A DNA stretch of 64,000 bases from Streptomyces sp. NBC_00287 (GCF_036173105.1 NZ_CP108053.1:4712001-4776000); one strand, 5' to 3'; shown: positions 34,701 through 43,316, counted from the first letter of the stretch. Program-made: numbers and translations. Notes: generated from the letters alone by a model not told the origin.

Positions 34701-35222
34701 GATGAGCGGGAGGGTCCCGACGATGATGGCCGCCGAGACCCAGTCCTCGGTGACGATCCGCGCCAGCACCGCCACCGGCACCACCACCGCGAGCCCCAAC
34801 TGCGGCAGATAGCGCGAGAAATAGTCGTCGAGGGCATCGACCCCCCGGGTGGCGAGGGCGACCAGCGATCCGGTCCGCTGCCCACTGAGCCACCCGGGCC
34901 CAAGCGCGGCCGCACGCTCCAGCAGCAGCCCCCGAAGCTCCGACTTCACCGCCGCGCTCGCCCGGTGCGCGGCGAGCTCGGTGAGCCAGGCGACCAGAGC
35001 ACGTCCGCACGCGACGACCGCCAACAGCAGCAGGGGAGTGCGGAGTTCACCGACCGACAGACCGTGCTGGAACGCACCGACGACGGTCTCGGCGATGAGC
35101 ATCGCCTGGGCGATGACCAGCAGGGCCCCTACGACACCCAGGCCGACCACGGCCACCAGGAAGAACCGGGTGGCCCGGGCGTAGCGGAGCAGACGCGGAT
35201 CGATTGGTTTCACGTGAAACAC
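31725..35222 (-). CDS. cydCD: Fused CydD-CydC ABC transporter for cytochrome bd assembly
   Basis: 1165 residues: two complete ABC exporter halves in one chain. The first half has six helices and Walker A GPSGAGKST near residue 375; the second has GPSGSGKTT and signature LSGGQRQRL. CydDC exports cysteine/glutathione and is needed to assemble the heme of bd oxidase; the fusion is common in actinobacteria. It starts GTG 35222, three bases after the cydB stop. A perfect parS site covers codons 1-6 (VFHVK), so ParB binds over the translation start region. Alternative start GTG 35213. Confidence 0.95.
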   Translation of the reverse strand: MFHVKPIDPRLLRYARATRFFLVAVVGLGVVGALLVIAQAMLIAETVVGAFQHGLSVGELRTPLLLLAVVACGRALVAWLTELAAHRASAAVKSELRGLLLERAAALGPGWLSGQRTGSLVALATRGVDALDDYFSRYLPQLGLAVVVPVAVLARIVTEDWVSAAIIVGTLPLIPVFMVLIGWATQSRMDRQWRLLSRLSGHFLDVVAGLPTLKVFGRAKAQAESIRRITGEYRQATMRTLRIAFLSSFALELLATISVALVAVTIGMRLVHGEMDLYIGLVILVLAPEAYLPLRQVGAQYHAASEGLAAAEEIFAVLETPVPASGSGDVPSGALAFEGVTVRYPGRSGDAVSDVSFVVEPGETVALVGPSGAGKSTLLNVLLGFVHPAEGRVRIGGADLAELDLERWRSLVAWVPQRPHLFAGTIAENVRLARPDADDTALARALEDAGALEFVAALPQGADTVLGEDGAGLSAGQRQRLALARAFLADRPVLLLDEPTAALDGATEAEVVAAVRRLAVGRTVLLVVHRPALLGIADRVVRLTEAAAPAPATAAVSKAPTVHAIEEAAAEVPDAEAEPAKTAGGVLARVRAMSGARRGRFALALLLASLALGSAVGLMATSGWLISRASQQPPVLYLMVAVTATRAFGIGRAVFRYAERLVSHDAVLRMLADTRVAVYRRLERLAPAGLRTARRGDLLSRLVADVDALQDYWLRWLLPAGAAAVVSAVSVGFTAWLLPEAGAVLAVGLLAAGAGVPLLTGAVARRAERRLAPARGVLATRVTDLLTGTAELTVAGALPSRTAEARRADGTLTRIASRAATATALGDGLTALLSGLTVAATALVGAQAVVDGRLSGVAMAVVTLTPLAAFEAVLGLPLAVQYRQRVRRSAERVYEVLDAPEPVREPERPRQAPASPFPVVLKDLTARHAGQDRDALAGLDLTLEEGRRIAVVGPSGSGKTTLAQVLLRFLDARAGAYTLGGVDAYALDGDDVWRLVGLCAQDAHLFDSSVRENLLLAKKDAGEDELRDALKRARLLDWADSLPDGLDTLVGEHGARLSGGQRQRLALARALLADFPVLVLDEPAEHLDLPTADALTADLLAATEGRTTLLITHRLAGLEAVDEVVVLDQGRVVQRGSYAELAAVDGPLRAMAEREEEADLLVSVG
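35207..35220. other. parS site (perfect), over the 5' end of cydCD
   Basis: GTTTCACGTGAAAC overlaps codons 1-6 of cydCD, encoding FHVK. Its overlap with a gene start inside an operon makes it a candidate for interplay between ParB spreading and transcription. Confidence 0.95.
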
Positions 35223-35225
35223 ACC

Positions 35226-36236
35226 TCAGTGCGCGGCGACGTCGGCGGCGATGTGCTGCGTACCGATCCGCTTGCGGAACACCCAGTAGGTCCAGCCCTG
35301 ATAGAGCATGACGATCGGCGTGGCGATCGCCGCGCACCACGTCATGATCTTCAAGGTGTACGGGCTCGACGAGGCGTTGGTGACCGTGAGGCTCCACTCC
35401 TCATTGAGCGAGGACGGCATGACGTTCGGGAAGAGCGACAGGAAGAGCATCGCCACGGCGGCCACGATCGTGACGCCGGAGAACGCGAACGACCATCCCT
35501 CGCGCCCGGCCTGATTGGCCACCAGCGCCGCCACCAGCGCGGCGACGGCCACGACGAGCGCGACCAGGCTCTCCCCGTCCCCGTTCTCGACCTGCGTCCA
35601 CAGCAGGAAGATCAGCGCGAGCACAGCGGTGACAAGACCGACCTGAAGCGCCAGCTTCCGCGCCCGCTCCCGGATGTCCCCGACCGTCTTCAGCGCCACG
35701 AACACCGCACCGTGGAAGGTGAACAGCGTCAGCGTCACCAGACCGCCGACGACGGCGTACGGGTTGAGCAGATCCCAGAAGTTGCCGACGTACTCGAAGT
35801 CCTGGTCGATCTTCACGCCCCGCACGATGTTGCCGAAGGCCACACCCCACAGGAACGCCGGGATCAGCGAGGACCAGAAGATCGCGGTCTCCCAGTTGCG
35901 CTGCCAGTTCTCCTCGGGCCGCTTGGCCCGGTACTCGAAGGCCACGCCCCGGACGATCAGGGACACCAGGATGATCAGCAGGGGCAGATAGAAGCCGGAG
36001 AAGAGGGTGGCGTACCACTCGGGGAAGGCGGCGAAGGTCGCGCCGCCGGCGGTGAGCAGCCACACCTCGTTGCCGTCCCAGACGGGGCCGATGGTGTTGA
36101 TCAGCACCCGCTTCTCGGGCCGGTTGCGGGCCAGCAGCTTGGTGAGGATGCCGACCCCGAAGTCGAAGCCCTCCAGGAAGAAGTAACCGGTCCACAGGAC
36201 GGCGATCAGGACGAACCAGACGTCGTGCAGTTCCAT
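35226..36236 (-). CDS. cydB: Cytochrome bd oxidase subunit II
   Basis: 336 residues with eight or nine membrane helices. It starts MELHDVWFVLIAVLWTGYFFLEGFDFGVG, the typical CydB N-terminus, and includes the conserved GNEVWLLTAGGATFAAFPEWYA. With CydA it forms the quinol oxidase used at low oxygen. It starts 20 bp after the cydA stop and is followed directly by cydCD, so the operon is cydABCD. Confidence 0.96.
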   Translation of the reverse strand: MELHDVWFVLIAVLWTGYFFLEGFDFGVGILTKLLARNRPEKRVLINTIGPVWDGNEVWLLTAGGATFAAFPEWYATLFSGFYLPLLIILVSLIVRGVAFEYRAKRPEENWQRNWETAIFWSSLIPAFLWGVAFGNIVRGVKIDQDFEYVGNFWDLLNPYAVVGGLVTLTLFTFHGAVFVALKTVGDIRERARKLALQVGLVTAVLALIFLLWTQVENGDGESLVALVVAVAALVAALVANQAGREGWSFAFSGVTIVAAVAMLFLSLFPNVMPSSLNEEWSLTVTNASSSPYTLKIMTWCAAIATPIVMLYQGWTYWVFRKRIGTQHIAADVAAH

Positions 36237-36256
36237 GACTGTGCAGCTCCCTCGGC

Positions 36257-37765
36257 CTAGTACGAGAAGGCCATCGGCTTGTCGGCGTCACGGGAGTCGC
36301 CGCCGATCTTCGTGGGCGGGTTGAGGTCGGCCTCGGTGAGCTCGGGCGGGCCGGCCTTGACGTACTTGGCGAGCAGCTTGACCTCGATCACGGCGAGGAT
36401 GGCGTAGAGCGAGGTGAAGACGATCATCGAGGTGAGCACTTCGCCCTGGGAGACACCGGGGGAGACCGCGTCGCGGGTCTGGAGTACGCCGTAGACGACC
36501 CATGGCTGGCGGCCCATCTCGGTGAAGATCCAGCCCCAGGAGTTGGCGATCAGCGGGAAGGCCAGGGTCCAGATCGCGATGCGCCAGTACCACTTGGTGA
36601 GCTTCGGGCCGAGGGCCTTCTTGCGGAACAGGACCAGGTTCGGCACTTCGTCGTCGCCGACCCTGAGGGCCCCCGGCAGCATGAACTTCTTGCGGGTCAG
36701 CCACAGTCCGATCAGGCCGATGGTGAAGGATGCCATGCCGAAGCCGATCATCCAGCGGAAGCCCCAGTAGGCGACGGGGATGTTGGGCCGGTAGTCGCCG
36801 GGCCCGAACTGCTCCTGCTCGGCCTTCTGGACGTCGTTGATGCCGGGGACGTACGAGCTGAAGTCGTCCTTGGCCAGGAAGGACAGCAGTCCCGGGATCT
36901 CTATGGCGACCTTGTTGTGGCCCTCTTCGACATCGCCGTAGGCGAAGACCGAGAAGGGCGCCGGCGCCTCGCCGTCCCACAGGGCCTCGGCGGCGGCCAT
37001 CTTCATCGGCTGCTGCTCGTACATGATCTTGCCGAGGGTGTCACCGCTGATCGCGGTGAGCGCGCCGCCGATGACGACCGTGACCAGACCGAGCCGCAGC
37101 GAGGTCTTCATGTCGCTGATGTGCTTCTTGCGCAGCAGATGGAAGGCGGAGATGCCGACCATGAAGGCGCCACCGGTGAGGAAGGCGGCGGAGAGGGTGT
37201 GGAAGGCCTGGGCCAGCGCGGTGTTCTGGGTCAGGACCAGCCAGAAGTCGGTGAGTTCGGCCCGCCCCTTGGCCTCGTTGATCCTGTAGCCGACCGGGTG
37301 CTGCATCCAGGAGTTGGCCGCGAGGATGAAGTACGCCGACAGGATCGTGCCGATCGACACCATCCACATACAGGCGAGGTGGATCTTCTTCGGCAGTCTG
37401 TCCCAGCCGAAGATCCACAGGCCGATGAAGGTGGACTCGAAGAAGAACGCGATCAGTGCCTCGAAGGCGAGCGGGGCACCGAAGACATCGCCGACGAAGC
37501 GCGAGTAGTCGGACCAGTTCATGCCGAACTGGAACTCCTGCACGATGCCGGTGACGACACCCATGGCGATGTTGATCAGGAAGAGCTTGCCCCAGAACTT
37601 GGTGGCCCTGAGGTACTTCTCCTTCTCCGTGCGCACCCAGGCGGTCTGCAGGCCGGCCGTGAGGGCGGCGAGCGAGATCGTCAGGGGGACGAACAGGAAG
37701 TGGTAGACGGTGGTGATGCCGAACTGCCATCGCGCCAGAGTCTCCGGCGCCAAAGCCAGGTCCAC
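36257..37765 (-). CDS. cydA: Cytochrome bd oxidase subunit I
   Basis: 502 residues. The heme and quinol elements are present: the His of TTVYHFLFVPLTI near residue 22, GIVQEFQFGMNWS, and the quinol loop (about 250-320) of moderate length. It reduces oxygen to water with menaquinol electrons in the membrane. ATG 37765. Its promoter region carries a perfect Rex operator at 37849-37864, 84 bp upstream, so it is induced when NADH/NAD+ rises under oxygen limitation. Confidence 0.96.
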   Translation of the reverse strand: MDLALAPETLARWQFGITTVYHFLFVPLTISLAALTAGLQTAWVRTEKEKYLRATKFWGKLFLINIAMGVVTGIVQEFQFGMNWSDYSRFVGDVFGAPLAFEALIAFFFESTFIGLWIFGWDRLPKKIHLACMWMVSIGTILSAYFILAANSWMQHPVGYRINEAKGRAELTDFWLVLTQNTALAQAFHTLSAAFLTGGAFMVGISAFHLLRKKHISDMKTSLRLGLVTVVIGGALTAISGDTLGKIMYEQQPMKMAAAEALWDGEAPAPFSVFAYGDVEEGHNKVAIEIPGLLSFLAKDDFSSYVPGINDVQKAEQEQFGPGDYRPNIPVAYWGFRWMIGFGMASFTIGLIGLWLTRKKFMLPGALRVGDDEVPNLVLFRKKALGPKLTKWYWRIAIWTLAFPLIANSWGWIFTEMGRQPWVVYGVLQTRDAVSPGVSQGEVLTSMIVFTSLYAILAVIEVKLLAKYVKAGPPELTEADLNPPTKIGGDSRDADKPMAFSY

Positions 37766-37848
37766 GTCGTCAGTCTCCTTACAGCCGTGGTCACAGCGGC
37801 AGTGTGCCCCTTATGTCCTGTGCATCACGGGATCAACCTGGACACGCT

Positions 37849-37864
37849 TGTGAACGCGTTCACA
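37849..37864. promoter_or_regulatory. Rex operator (ROP) of the cyd operon
   Basis: TGTGAACGCGTTCACA is a perfect match to the Rex site TGTGAACNNNTTCACA worked out on S. coelicolor cydABCD. A further TTCACAAG half-site follows at 37865-37872. Rex senses the NADH/NAD+ ratio and represses cyd under aerobic conditions. Confidence 0.93.
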
Positions 37865-37946
37865 TTCACAAGCAATTATGACGTACCGATTTTCGACCGC
37901 GGAAGGGGGGTCCCCCTAGCGCCTTCGCGTCAGGGTCTTGGCAGTG

Positions 37947-37967
37947 AATTCAACATCTTGTTGAATT
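37947..37967. promoter_or_regulatory. 21-bp perfect palindrome just upstream of the cyclophilin-like gene
   Basis: Nine-base arms AATTCAACA and TGTTGAATT flank TCT, ending seven bases before ATG 37975. The A+T-rich symmetrical form in a GC-rich genome strongly suggests an operator for a dimeric regulator of the next gene (GntR- or MarR-like in style). It would overlap the promoter of a leaderless transcript. The regulator is unidentified. Confidence 0.7.
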
Positions 37968-37974
37968 GCTCGTC

Positions 37975-38358
37975 ATGCAGATACGGATCTCCTGGCCCGC
38001 GGGACACCTCACCGCGACTCTCGACGACACCCCGACCACCCAGGCCCTCGCCAAGGCACTGCCGCTCGTCTCCACCGCCCACACCTGGGGCGAGGAGGTC
38101 TACTTCGACACCGGAGTCTCGGTTCCACGTGAAACCGACGCCCGACAGGTCGTCGAGCCGGGCACGGTGGCCTTCTGGACCGACGGAGACGCCCTCGCCC
38201 TCCCCTACGGCCCCACACCGATCTCGCGAGGCGACGAATGCCGCCTCGCGAGCCCGTGCAATGTCCTGGGCCGCCTCGACGGCGACCCCCGTCTTCTCTC
38301 GACGGTGCGCAACGGAGAGCCCGTGCGCGTGGAACTGGCTGAACCGACGGACGTCTAG
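37975..38358 (+). CDS. Cyclophilin-like fold protein (TM1367-type)
   Basis: 127 residues. The layout MQIRISWPAGHLTATLDDTPTTQALAKALP, then HTWGEEVYFDTGVSVP and VEPGTVAFWTDGDALALPYGPTP, is that of the small cyclophilin_like proteins with a beta-barrel fold but no proven proline isomerase activity. No ribosome site precedes ATG 37975 and the palindrome ends seven bases upstream, so translation is probably leaderless. A parS-like site lies inside the frame. Its last four bases overlap the convergent hisC stop. Function unknown. Confidence 0.78.
   Translation: MQIRISWPAGHLTATLDDTPTTQALAKALPLVSTAHTWGEEVYFDTGVSVPRETDARQVVEPGTVAFWTDGDALALPYGPTPISRGDECRLASPCNVLGRLDGDPRLLSTVRNGEPVRVELAEPTDV
38122..38135. 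other. parS site (1 mismatch), inside the cyclophilin-like gene
   Basis: GTTCCACGTGAAAC differs from the consensus by T to C at position 4. It is in coding sequence, encoding VPRET. Confidence 0.8.
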
Positions 38359-39434
38359 AGCTCCTTGCGGAACGCTTCCGTCACCTTCAGGAAGATGTCG
38401 TTCGCCTCGGTCTCCCCGATCGTCACCCGCACACCCTCGCCCGGGAACGGCCGGACCACCACGCCGTGCTGCTCACATGCCGCCGCGAAGTCGACCGTGC
38501 GCTCCCCCAGCCGCAGCCACACGAAGTTGGCCTGGGTCTCGGGCACCGTCCAGCCCTGGGCGCGCAGCGCGTCGACCACGCGGTTGCGCTCACAGACCAG
38601 CGAGCCGACCCGGCCGAGCAGTTCGTCCTCCGCCTGCAGCGAAGCCACCGCCGCGTCCTGCGCCAGCTGGCTCACACCGAAGGGCACCGCGGTCTTGCGC
38701 AGCGCCGCCGCGACCGGCTCATGGGCGATGGCGAAGCCGACCCGGAGCCCGGCGAGGCCGTACGCCTTGGAGAAGGTGCGCAGGACGCAGACGTTGGGCC
38801 GCTCCCGGTAGATCTCCACGCCGTCCGGCACCTCGGCGTCGCGGATGAACTCCCGGTAGGCCTCGTCCAGCACCACCAGCACATCGCCGGGCACCCGGTC
38901 CAGGAACCGCTCCAGCTCGGGCCGCTTCACGACCGTGCCGGTGGGGTTGTTGGGGTTGCAGACGAAGATCAGCCGGGTCCGCTCGGTGATGGCGTCGGCC
39001 ATCGCGTCCAGGTCGTGCACATCCCCGGAGGTCAGCGGCACCCGTACCGAGGTCGCCCCGCTGATCTGCGTGATGATCGGGTACGCCTCGAAGGACCGCC
39101 AGGCGTAGATGACCTCGTCACCGGGGCCGGCGGTGGCCTGGAGCAGCTGCTGGGCGACGCCGACCGAGCCGGTGCCGGTGGCCAGGTGGGAGAGCGGGAC
39201 GCCGAAGCGCTCGGAGAGCTCGTTCATCAGCCCCGTGCACGCCATGTCCGGGTAGCGGTTGAAGGCGGAGGCCGCGGCCGTCACGCTCTCCATCACCCCG
39301 GGCAGCGGCGGGTAGGGGTTCTCGTTCGAGGACAGCTTGTAGGCGACCGGGCCGCCGGCCGCTGCGGGCTTGCCCGGCTTGTAGGTGGGAATACCCTCCA
39401 GCTCGGCGCGCAGCTTGGGGCTCGTCTCGCTCAC
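38355..39434 (-). CDS. hisC: Histidinol-phosphate / aromatic amino acid aminotransferase
   Basis: 359 residues, class I/II PLP aminotransferase. Motifs: YKLSSNENPYPPLP, FVCNPNNPTGT, DEAYREF, and the PLP lysine in RTFSKAYGLAGLRVG. Proteins of this subgroup in actinobacteria are annotated either HisC2 or phenylalanine aminotransferase. The biosynthetic his operon is not here, and pheA lies 20 kb away, so phenylpyruvate amination is plausible. GTG 39434 with AGGAGGA upstream fixes the start; the frame is open 51 bases further without a ribosome site. Confidence 0.9.
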   Translation of the reverse strand: MSETSPKLRAELEGIPTYKPGKPAAAGGPVAYKLSSNENPYPPLPGVMESVTAAASAFNRYPDMACTGLMNELSERFGVPLSHLATGTGSVGVAQQLLQATAGPGDEVIYAWRSFEAYPIITQISGATSVRVPLTSGDVHDLDAMADAITERTRLIFVCNPNNPTGTVVKRPELERFLDRVPGDVLVVLDEAYREFIRDAEVPDGVEIYRERPNVCVLRTFSKAYGLAGLRVGFAIAHEPVAAALRKTAVPFGVSQLAQDAAVASLQAEDELLGRVGSLVCERNRVVDALRAQGWTVPETQANFVWLRLGERTVDFAAACEQHGVVVRPFPGEGVRVTIGETEANDIFLKVTEAFRKEL

Positions 39435-39852
39435 CGCAGTCCTCCTCGCGACCACCGGCGGCCCATCGTCACCACCGGCTTCCAATGCTTCTCACCTTAT
39501 GAGGATTCGGCTCGGCTGCGTACAGGTGAGAGCAGACCTCCTCCGTCACACCGGCATCAGGGGCATCGCACCGCGAAGCCGTACGAATTAGGGGGCGCGT
39601 CACACATATATCTACGCGCCGGTGGCTCGCGCCGTGGCGCGCATCCCTCGTGAAGGTGAGTTGAGACCTCTTCGAAACATCGGGAACTTGGCAGGCACGC
39701 GCACGCCGACAAGTCACGTATTGCCATGGGAGCGCTCAACTCCCTTGCAATCCAAAGCTTTTGACGGTGTATGACCTTGCAGAAACGTGCCTGTCAACCG
39801 CTGCATATGCGTCCGCACTACCCCACCGCATGAGCCCTACTATCGGCTCGCC
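39435..39852. promoter_or_regulatory. Divergent hisC / LacI-regulator intergenic region
   Basis: 418 bp without a convincing gene. The right end has TACTAT at 39838-39843, ten bases before the LacI start, a likely -10 of a leaderless transcript. The middle contains a relatively A+T-rich stretch near 39720-39800. No palindrome typical of a LacI operator was recognised. Confidence 0.45.
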
Positions 39853-40965
39853 ATGACAGCAGCAGGGAAGCACCAGGTGAGCCGCGCGGAGACCGCCCGC
39901 CGGGGCAACCGGCCGGGCCGAGCAGGCATCAGAGACGTCGCCGCCGCCGCCGGAGTCTCCATCACGACCGTCTCCGACGCCCTCAACGGCAAGGGCCGGC
40001 TCCCCGACGCCACCCGACGCCACGTCCGCGAGGTCGCCGACCGGCTGGGCTACCGCCCGTCGGCCGCGGCCCGAACCCTCCGTACCGGCAAGTCAGGACT
40101 CATCGGCCTGACCGTGACGACATACGGGGATGAACCTTTCACCTTCACCGAATTCGCCTACTTCGCCGAGATGGCCAGAGCCGCCACCTCAGCCGCGCTA
40201 GCCCGCGGCTACGCCCTGGTCATCCTGCCCGCGACCTCCCGCCACGACGTGTGGTCGAACGTCGCCCTGGACGGCACGGTCGTCATCGACCCGTCCGACC
40301 AGGACCCGGTGGTCAGCGAACTGGTCCGGCAGGGTTTACCGGTCGTCTCCGACGGCCGCCCCGCCGGCTCACTGCCGGTCACCGCCTGGGTCGACAACGA
40401 CCACGAGGCCGCGGTCATGGGCATCCTCGACCACCTCGCGGACGCCGGCGCCCGCCGCATCGGCCTGCTGACCGGGACGACGACGGACACCTACACCCAT
40501 CTGTCCACCACCGCCTACCTCCGCTGGTGCGAGCGGGTCGGCCAGGACCCGGTCTACGAGGCCTACCCGGCCCACGACCCGTGCGCGGGCGCCGTCGCCG
40601 CCGACCGGCTGCTGGCCCGCCCCGACCGCCCCGACGCCGTCTACGGCCTGTTCGACCCGAACGGCACCGATCTGCTCGCCGCCGCCCGCCGCTACGGGCT
40701 GCGGGTACCGGACGACCTGCTTCTGGTCTGTTGCAGCGAGTCCACCGTGTACGCCAACACCGAACCGCCCATCACCACGCTCTCGCTGAAGCCGCGCCGC
40801 ATCGGCACCGCGGTGGTGCAACTGCTCATCGACGCGATCGAGGGGGTCGAATCGGACCAACCGGTCGAGCAGGTGATACCGACCGAGCTGATCGTGCGTA
40901 CCTCGTCCCAGCGACGTCCGCCGCGTACGACCGTCAGTCCGCCGCGGTCGCCCGAGGAGCAGTAG
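39853..40965 (+). CDS. LacI-family transcriptional regulator
   Basis: 370 residues. The LacI helix-turn-helix is IRDVAAAAGVSITTVSDALNGKGRL (about 25-48, abridged), then the hinge and a periplasmic-binding-like core beginning GLIGLTVTTYGDEPF. The ligand is not apparent and no sugar operon is adjacent. ATG 39853 is preferred; the open frame before it has no ribosome site. A TTA codon occurs at 40336-40338 (in RQGLPVV), making translation dependent on bldA tRNA. Confidence 0.9.
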   Translation: MTAAGKHQVSRAETARRGNRPGRAGIRDVAAAAGVSITTVSDALNGKGRLPDATRRHVREVADRLGYRPSAAARTLRTGKSGLIGLTVTTYGDEPFTFTEFAYFAEMARAATSAALARGYALVILPATSRHDVWSNVALDGTVVIDPSDQDPVVSELVRQGLPVVSDGRPAGSLPVTAWVDNDHEAAVMGILDHLADAGARRIGLLTGTTTDTYTHLSTTAYLRWCERVGQDPVYEAYPAHDPCAGAVAADRLLARPDRPDAVYGLFDPNGTDLLAAARRYGLRVPDDLLLVCCSESTVYANTEPPITTLSLKPRRIGTAVVQLLIDAIEGVESDQPVEQVIPTELIVRTSSQRRPPRTTVSPPRSPEEQ

Positions 40966-41166
40966 AACCGGACCGAAAGGCAGGCGGTAGAAGCCCTGCC
41001 CAATCGGGGCGAAAGCCGTGGTGAACCGGAGCCCTGCTCTGATTCACCACCCCTGGGTCATCACATGGCGCGATCGGCATTCCTATGATGGGCCCACGAC
41101 ACCGCGGGCCGCTGCGACCAGGCAGTCCGGAGCGGTGCAGCTGCGGCGCGATGGTGGAGGGGTCTG

Positions 41167-42243
41167 ATGACTCAGGGGGCCGGTCAGGGACCCGAGGTGG
41201 AGCGGACGGCGACGTTGCGCGACTTCCGGGTACCCGCGTACGTCCACGAGACCGGTCCGTACGTCCACAGCACGCATCCGGGCGACATCGCGCCGCTCAT
41301 CGGGGAGACCTACCCGCAGGGGTACACCCCCACCCAGCGCGACCTGCCCGTCATCAACCGCGGTGACACGGTTCAGGTGACCGTCGAGCCGGTGACCGCG
41401 GTGGCCGCGCAGCAGGCGGACGGCCCCGGTCCGCTGTTCGTCGTGGGCGATGTGCACGGCTACCTCGACGAACTGGTGGCCGCCCTCCAGGAGAAGGGCC
41501 TGATCGACTCCGCGGGCAACTGGTGCGCGGGCACCGCCCGGCTGTGGTTCCTCGGCGACTTCACCGACCGCGGCCCGGACGGCATCGGCGTCATCGACCT
41601 CGTGATGCGGCTGTCCGCCGAGGCCGCCGCGGCCGGCGGCTACTGCAAGGCCCTGATGGGCAATCACGAACTGCTGCTGATCGGCGCCAAGCGGTTCTCC
41701 GACACCCCCGTCAACTCCGGCGCGGGCACCGCCACCTTCCAGGCGGCCTGGCTGCTCAACGGCGGCCAGAAGACCGACATGGACCGCCTCCAGGACCACC
41801 ACCTCCAGTGGATGGCCCGCCTGGACGCCATGGAGGAGGTCGACGGGCATCTGCTCGTCCACTCCGACACCACCGCCTACCTGGACTACGGCCACTCCAT
41901 CGAAGAGGTCAACGACACGGTCCGCGAGACCCTCACCCGCAATGACGCGGACGAGTGCTGGGACCTGTTCCGCAAGTTCACCAAGCGCTTCTCCTTCCGC
42001 GACGAGGGCGGCTCCGACGCCGTACGCTCCCTGCTCGATACGTACGGCGGCACCCGTATCGTTCACGGCCACAGCCCGATTCCCTATCTGCTGGGCGAGG
42101 TCGGCTCCGAGGACGGCGAGGACAACGGCGGCCCGGTGGTCGAGGGACCGCACATCTACGCCGACGGTCTGGCCATCGCGATGGACGGCGGAGTGACCAT
42201 GGCCGGAAAGCTGCTGGTCCAGCAACTTCCCCTGGATATCTGA
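41167..42243 (+). CDS. Calcineurin-like metallophosphoesterase
   Basis: 358 residues. The PPP-type motifs appear in order: GDVHGYLDEL, GDFTDRGPDG, GNHELLLIG, and the late RIVHGHSPIPY. These bind two metal ions and hydrolyse phosphoesters, so it may be a protein Ser/Thr phosphatase or a nucleotide phosphatase. A 90-residue N-terminus of unknown role precedes the domain. ATG 41167 has GGAGG about five bases upstream. Monocistronic; the next gene is 193 bp away. Confidence 0.88.
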   Translation: MTQGAGQGPEVERTATLRDFRVPAYVHETGPYVHSTHPGDIAPLIGETYPQGYTPTQRDLPVINRGDTVQVTVEPVTAVAAQQADGPGPLFVVGDVHGYLDELVAALQEKGLIDSAGNWCAGTARLWFLGDFTDRGPDGIGVIDLVMRLSAEAAAAGGYCKALMGNHELLLIGAKRFSDTPVNSGAGTATFQAAWLLNGGQKTDMDRLQDHHLQWMARLDAMEEVDGHLLVHSDTTAYLDYGHSIEEVNDTVRETLTRNDADECWDLFRKFTKRFSFRDEGGSDAVRSLLDTYGGTRIVHGHSPIPYLLGEVGSEDGEDNGGPVVEGPHIYADGLAIAMDGGVTMAGKLLVQQLPLDI

Positions 42244-42436
42244 ACGTTTGGCGGGCAGACGTCCCCCCGGGCCGGAACGACCGGAGACGACGCAGGCCAG
42301 GGCCCAATTTCTGGAAACCCCCTGTCACCGTGTGCCGTCACCGCTCTACCATCGGCTTATCCGTAGCAGGCTCCCCTCCGTTTCTGCCCGACGGCTCGTC
42401 GCCATGCGAGCCCCAAGCCCTACGGAGCATCGGGGG

Positions 42437-43306
42437 ATGCACATGAACAGCGTTCCGCAGCACCTGCACAGTGAGGACCGCCAGGAGTACGAGCGGATCC
42501 TCGATGAGGCGCTGCGCTCCGCACCAACCCGCCCGGAACTGGCCGCTGTCGGACAGCGGCTCAACCCCGAACAGCTGCGCACCATGGCGCTCAACGCCTC
42601 CGCAATCATCACGGCGGCCGCGGCGACCGAGTACCAGCATTACGTGAAGGTCCGCGAGGAACTGCGCCGGCCGGCGCCGTCCACCCCGTCGTCCGTCCGC
42701 GAGTCCGGCTCCACCGAGTCGGGTCCGAGCGCGATGGGGCTCGCCGCCACCATGGGAGAGACCGCCGCCGAGACCGCAGGCGCGGGCATCGTCGCCGTCG
42801 CGGCCGTCCTCACCCCCGTCCTCGCCGGAATCGCCGCGGCGATCTTCCTGCTCGTCGGCTACATCCTGAAGATGCTCGAACCCGAGCCGGCGTTCGCCCA
42901 GACGATGCTCACCACCGGCTGGGTGTTCGGCGCCGTGACGGCGGCCGCGATCCTTGTCGCCGCCGTGGGACTGCTGCTCACCGCCCTGCGCAACAGGCCG
43001 GCGCTCGATACCGGCCTTTACGGGGAGTTGGGCAGCGAGGTGACCCGGGCCAGGGAAGCCTGGCGTGAAGCCCTGCTGGAGCGCGGCATCCTGCCGTTCC
43101 TGCGGGACGCGCTGGCCGACCCCGGCACCGCCGCCGCCCTGCACCGCACGGCACCCACGGCGCCCAGCCGTATCCCGAACCTCGGCTACGACCGCCCGGG
43201 CTTCTCCAGCCCCGGCGAGGGCTCTGCGTCAGGCCCACGCCCGAGCTTCACCAGCCCGGACTACACCAGCCCGGATTACGGGGGCCCGGAGCACCAGCCG
43301 GAGTGA
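42437..43306 (+). CDS. Membrane protein of unknown function
   Basis: 289 residues. An N-terminal soluble helical part (1-110) is followed by two membrane helices (about 116-140 and 155-178), a short amphipathic region REAWREALLERGILPFL, and a Pro/Ser/Tyr-rich tail with a short repeat (FTSPDYTSPDYGGPE). I recognise no family. ATG 42437 or 42443 both follow the GGGGG stretch at 42432-42436. The downstream hairpin separates it from the convergent TerD-vWA gene. Confidence 0.65.
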   Translation: MHMNSVPQHLHSEDRQEYERILDEALRSAPTRPELAAVGQRLNPEQLRTMALNASAIITAAAATEYQHYVKVREELRRPAPSTPSSVRESGSTESGPSAMGLAATMGETAAETAGAGIVAVAAVLTPVLAGIAAAIFLLVGYILKMLEPEPAFAQTMLTTGWVFGAVTAAAILVAAVGLLLTALRNRPALDTGLYGELGSEVTRAREAWREALLERGILPFLRDALADPGTAAALHRTAPTAPSRIPNLGYDRPGFSSPGEGSASGPRPSFTSPDYTSPDYGGPEHQPE

Positions 43307-43316
43307 CCCCGGCCCC

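Noticed and set aside
33231..36260. Very long open frame (about 1000 codons) on the plus strand opposite cydB and cydCD
   Set aside because: It is antisense to well-recognised genes and its composition (Arg, Gln, Asp, His rich, no motif) is what GC-rich DNA gives in an antisense frame.
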